From positions 16,125 through 22,918 of the forward strand of contig MGNQ01000023.1 of NCBI GenBank assembly GCA_001796865.1: DNA of 6,794 nucleotides, given 5' to 3'. A program made the translations under genes and the position numbers. This DNA comes from Chloroflexi bacterium RBG_16_56_11. GTDB lineage: Bacteria > Chloroflexota > Dehalococcoidia > Dehalococcoidales > RBG-16-60-22. Shown in pieces: positions 5,122-6,794 of the stretch (position 1 is its first letter; every line of letters begins with the position of its first letter). Under the pieces are notes generated by a model, which searched no databases, was not told the origin of the DNA, and saw only the letters and a list, made by a program, of their open reading frames with translations.

Positions 5122-5319
5122 CTTTGACATTAATTTAAAGCGCCCAAAACCAACCCATGAACTAAAAATAGATGGATTCGTATTAAATCGGGACAAAAAC
5201 ACGAAATACCTATCCGTTTGACCTATGTTGCCTGCTGCTTCAAAGGTCACAAGTGATTGTTAAATGATCGCATATTCCGTTCGCATGTCGAGGACAACTA
5301 CAGGGCTCCGAGATTGACG
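5122..5319. other. Intergenic region without recognised gene
   Basis: This stretch separates the divergent radical SAM and coiled-coil genes. Short open frames on both strands lack ribosome sites and family features. I see no tRNA, riboswitch or terminator. A small dyad TCAC-AA-GTGA lies near 5248-5257, significance unknown. Confidence 0.4.
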
Positions 5320-5348
5320 TTGACAACCAGGTATCATAGGCATATTAT
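5320..5348 (+). promoter_or_regulatory. Sigma-A promoter of the coiled-coil gene
   Basis: TTGACA (5320-5325), a 17-base spacer and TATTAT (5343-5348) make the best promoter by consensus in the window. It predicts a start near 5355 and a leader of about 140 bases before the ATG at 5495, in which a small upstream ORF lies. Confidence 0.65.
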
Positions 5349-5364
5349 CTTATTTACAAAAGGG

Positions 5365-5415
5365 ATGAGGCACATGATTCCGTCATTGAGAATTGAAATG
5401 GGAAATCCCAATTAA
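5365..5415 (+). CDS. Possible upstream ORF (16 residues) in the coiled-coil leader
   Basis: ATG 5365 or the in-frame ATG 5374 (with GATGAGG just before it) opens a frame reading MRHMIPSLRIEMGNPN, ending at TAA 5413-5415. It begins about ten bases after the predicted transcript start. No run of regulatory codons is present. It may be chance. Confidence 0.2.
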   Translation: MRHMIPSLRIEMGNPN

Positions 5416-5494
5416 AACGATTTTCCCCAAAGAATAAGAGTTCAATCAGAATATGATTAGGCAGGCAAAAAAAACAAAGGAGGGAGACTGAATT

Positions 5495-6238
5495 ATGTCG
5501 AAAAAGAAAGAGGAAAAAGAGGAGGAGAAAGAGGAAAGTCTGCTGAAGGAGTTGTGCAGAGATGATGCAAAATTATATGATTTTCTCTCTAATTATTTGC
5601 TTATAAATCCGTTAGCGGGCATATCAAAAGAGGGCCTCGATATCCTGACCGCGAAGGGGGAAAAAAGCGGGAACTTTAGACCGGCAGTGGATAAGGCCAT
5701 TTTCGAGGGCTCTCAAAACCCGAAGGAAAGGGAAAGATACATCAAAGTTATCCAATACCTCGCGTCGAAGACCATACACGCGATGGAGCAAGAAAAAGAA
5801 AAGGTAGAGAAGGAAAAACTCACCGACCAGGCTGCTTCCTTTGGGAGAATAATTGAAGATCAGAAATTTATGAGCGAAAGAGCCGAAGACATAATACACG
5901 CAGCTTCCAAGTTCTATAATGAGAAATTAGTGGAACTGGGAGAAAACGTGAGAAGAGAAGCGAGAGAAGAAAAGAGAAGCAAAGCTGAATGGGAAGAACA
6001 GAGAATAGGAGAGCTGGAAAAGGCGGGGCGTGAAGCAAGAAAAAAAGAAAGAAGGGGGATGGGAAGAGAAGAGAAAAGGGAATCTGAAAAACAAGATAAA
6101 AGAGAGGAGCTGGCAGTAGAGGAAAGGAGAGAAGCGAGAGGAGAAGAGAGAAGAGAAGCTGAAAGGGAAGAACAGAGAATAGGAGAGCTGGAAAAGGCGG
6201 GGCGTGAAGCAAGAGAAGAAGAAAGAAGGGGGAAATAA
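5495..6238 (+). CDS. Highly charged coiled-coil protein with duplicated C-terminal segment
   Basis: The 247-residue protein has no family I recognise. ATG 5495 is preceded by AAAGGAGGG about ten bases upstream. Residues 1-15 are a Lys/Glu run. About 16-145 form a mixed, probably globular helical part (LLKELCRDDAKLYDFLSNYLL, RYIKVIQYLASKTIHAMEQ). About 146-247 are almost only Glu, Arg, Lys and Ala, expected to be one long helix or coiled coil. Residues 163-188 and 221-246 are near-identical copies (EEQRIGELEKAGREAR...ERRG). There is no signal peptide or membrane segment, so it is probably cytosolic. The promoter at 5320 supports expression as an independent unit. The neighbouring HEAT-repeat protein might be a partner, but nothing in the sequence proves this. 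The coding strand is overwhelmingly purine at the 3' end. Confidence 0.75.
   Translation: MSKKKEEKEEEKEESLLKELCRDDAKLYDFLSNYLLINPLAGISKEGLDILTAKGEKSGNFRPAVDKAIFEGSQNPKERERYIKVIQYLASKTIHAMEQEKEKVEKEKLTDQAASFGRIIEDQKFMSERAEDIIHAASKFYNEKLVELGENVRREAREEKRSKAEWEEQRIGELEKAGREARKKERRGMGREEKRESEKQDKREELAVEERREARGEERREAEREEQRIGELEKAGREAREEERRGK
5982..6059 (+). repeat. Direct repeat copy 1 (78 bp) within the coiled-coil gene
   Basis: It matches 6156-6233 with three mismatches (5990, 6041, 6044), including an unbroken identical run of 50 bases (5991-6040). The offset is 174 bases, exactly 58 codons, so the frame is kept. The near-identity of synonymous positions points to a recent internal duplication or conversion. 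Confidence 0.92.
6156..6233 (+). repeat. Direct repeat copy 2 (78 bp) within the coiled-coil gene
   Basis: This is the second copy, encoding residues 221-246 and reaching almost to the stop codon. The sequence between the copies is also Glu/Arg-rich but clearly diverged. Confidence 0.92.
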
Positions 6239-6239
6239 A

Positions 6240-6258
6240 TTTTAGTCCCAAACTAAAA
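6240..6258 (+). terminator. Weak hairpin after the coiled-coil gene
   Basis: TTTTAGT (6240-6246), loop CCCAA and ACTAAAA (6252-6258) form a 7-bp, mostly A-T stem directly after the stop. There is no T run, and it is followed by the palindrome AACCCGGGTT (6257-6266). It is a poor intrinsic terminator. Confidence 0.25.
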
Positions 6259-6353
6259 CCCGGGTTCCGTTTGCATTTGGTTGTTAGATTGCTAAATAGC
6301 ATTATTTATGCTTACGTGTAGCTCGGGATTATTCGTGGCAACCAAATTGGAGC

Positions 6354-6746
6354 ATGAATAAGCCAAATAATAGTGAACCTAAGGGTAATGTAGTGTCTGG
6401 TGGCAAGGCCGCCAAAGCAACTATCAAATCATTAATCAACGACCTGGCGAGTAAAGACGGGGTAGTGCGTGTGATGGCACGTCGGCAGCTTGTGGCTAAT
6501 ATAAAACGGTCTGTAGCTCCATTGATAAGAACACCGTCCAATGAAAACGACTGGGTGCGCCGGGAAGCAACCAAAGCTTTGAGCCAGATCGGCAACCCGG
6601 AGTCAATCCAGGCGCTGCTTGAAGCCCTAAAAGATAAGAGATTCGAGGTTCGTTGGCTGGCTGCTGAGAGATTAATCCGAATAGGGCGCAAAGCAATAGT
6701 CCCCTTGCTAGCAGCCTGTCCGAGTAATAGCTTCAGTCAAGCGTAA
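6354..6746 (+). CDS. Small HEAT-repeat protein
   Basis: The 130-residue protein has a polar N-terminal tail (1-22) and about three HEAT/PBS-lyase-like helical repeats: about 24-59 (IKSLINDLASKDGVVRVMARRQL...), 67-92 (WVRREATKALSQIGNPESIQALLEAL) and 98-120 (EVRWLAAERLIRIGRKAIVPLL). The repeated xVRxxAxxxLxxIG pattern is diagnostic. Such proteins are protein-binding scaffolds; no enzymatic motif is present and the partner is unknown. The start is uncertain: GGAG (6349-6352) is only one base from ATG 6354. GTG 6393 (residue 14), with AAGGG upstream, is an alternative that removes only the polar tail. It is shorter than most HEAT proteins but appears complete, ending just before the next gene's promoter. 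Confidence 0.8.
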   Translation: MNKPNNSEPKGNVVSGGKAAKATIKSLINDLASKDGVVRVMARRQLVANIKRSVAPLIRTPSNENDWVRREATKALSQIGNPESIQALLEALKDKRFEVRWLAAERLIRIGRKAIVPLLAACPSNSFSQA

Positions 6747-6750
6747 TGGG

Positions 6751-6756
6751 TATAAT
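6751..6756 (+). promoter_or_regulatory. Candidate -10 for the gene starting at 6785
   Basis: A consensus TATAAT follows the HEAT gene's stop by four bases. The hexamer 17 bases upstream (TAGCTT) is a poor -35. The predicted start is near 6763, about 22 bases before the ATG at 6785. Confidence 0.4.
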
Positions 6757-6784
6757 GGGGGCAAGTCTTAGCGAGGAGGCTCCT

Positions 6785-6794
6785 ATGAGCAAGA
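6785..6794 (+). CDS. Start of a further gene (cut by window edge)
   Basis: ATG AGC AAG (M-S-K) follows a strong AGGAGG (6774-6779) with a five-base gap. Three codons are visible, so no product can be named. The ribosome site lies in a small dyad, AGGAG-G-CTCCT (6774-6784). Confidence 0.6.

Larger units (their letters stand above)
5934..6235 (+). other. Long purine-rich coding strand
   Basis: Only about one base in eight is a pyrimidine on the plus strand, with unbroken purine runs at 6061-6082, 6136-6158 and 6211-6235. Another 39-base purine run is at 5500-5538. Such tracts can form triplex DNA or R-loops. Here they arise mainly from Glu, Arg (AGA/AGG) and Lys codons. Confidence 0.8.

Noticed and set aside
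4444..5250. Several 66-106-codon frames over and before the radical SAM start
   Set aside because: They are antisense or alternative-frame shadows of the radical SAM gene, and the ones reaching into the intergenic region lack ribosome sites.
5868..6302. 144-codon Leu/Phe/Pro-rich minus-strand frame that looks like a membrane protein
   Set aside because: Its composition is the mechanical complement of the polypurine coding strand. The plus frame has the promoter, ribosome site and an in-frame duplication.
6308..6361. 17-codon frame MLTCSSGLFVATKLEHE overlapping the HEAT gene start
   Set aside because: No ribosome site, no conserved feature; likely chance.
6329..6696. 120- and 66-codon minus-strand frames opposite the HEAT gene
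   Set aside because: The plus frame carries repeated HEAT patterns; these are shadows.
1..6794. CRISPR array, rRNA or complete insertion sequence
   Set aside because: No regularly spaced repeats, rRNA-like stretches, or transposase with terminal inverted repeats were seen.

Overview
The window looks like a stretch of a Gram-positive, probably anaerobic clostridial-type (Peptococcaceae/Moorella-like) chromosome. The reasons are purine-rich AGGAGG ribosome sites, sigma-A-like promoters, a GltD-like FAD/Fe-S oxidoreductase divergent from a cysteine-rich Crp/Fnr regulator, and a B12-type radical SAM enzyme. This taxonomic guess is inference, not proof.

Layout. 1-813 (minus, cut by the left edge): N-terminal 271 residues of a GltD/NfnB-type flavoprotein starting at a GTG. 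814-1025: divergent control region with a perfect TGTCA-N6-TGACA dyad overlapping the -35 of the regulator promoter. 1026-1706 (plus): Crp/Fnr-family regulator. 1707-2462 (plus): catalytic domain of a tyrosine recombinase with no N-terminal domain and no usable start, open in the same frame directly after the regulator's stop. 2501-2976 (minus): type II toxin-antitoxin pair (antitoxin first, RelE/ParE-like toxin second) with an extended -10 promoter and two abutting 12-bp palindromes at the 5' end. 3004-3512: gene-poor segment with two minus-strand intrinsic terminators, a degenerate tRNA-3'-end-like sequence, a 14-bp direct repeat and a possible eight-codon cistron. 3513-5069 (minus): radical SAM protein with a B12-binding-like N-terminal domain. 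5070-5494: intergenic, with a good sigma-A promoter at 5320-5348. 5495-6238 (plus): highly charged coiled-coil protein with an internal 78-bp duplication and a strongly purine-biased coding strand. 6354-6746 (plus): small HEAT-repeat protein. 6785-6794 (plus): first codons of a further gene, cut by the right edge.

How the parts may work together. The left third is a classical divergent regulator/target pair: the dyad lies on the regulator's -35 (possible autorepression) and about 42 bases upstream of a candidate start for the oxidoreductase transcript (possible class II activation). The middle (recombinase relic, toxin-antitoxin, tRNA-end-like scar, terminators) reads as the remains of an integrated element. 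The sequence becomes visibly more AT-rich from about 2460 onward. The right half carries single genes of unknown role (radical SAM, charged coil, HEAT protein) with no obvious pathway partners. I did not find a clearly coherent new system. The best candidates for a second look are the regulator/operator pair, the in-frame Crp-stop-recombinase arrangement, the orphan radical SAM gene with the tiny ORF and attenuator-like hairpin downstream, and the duplicated polypurine coil gene.
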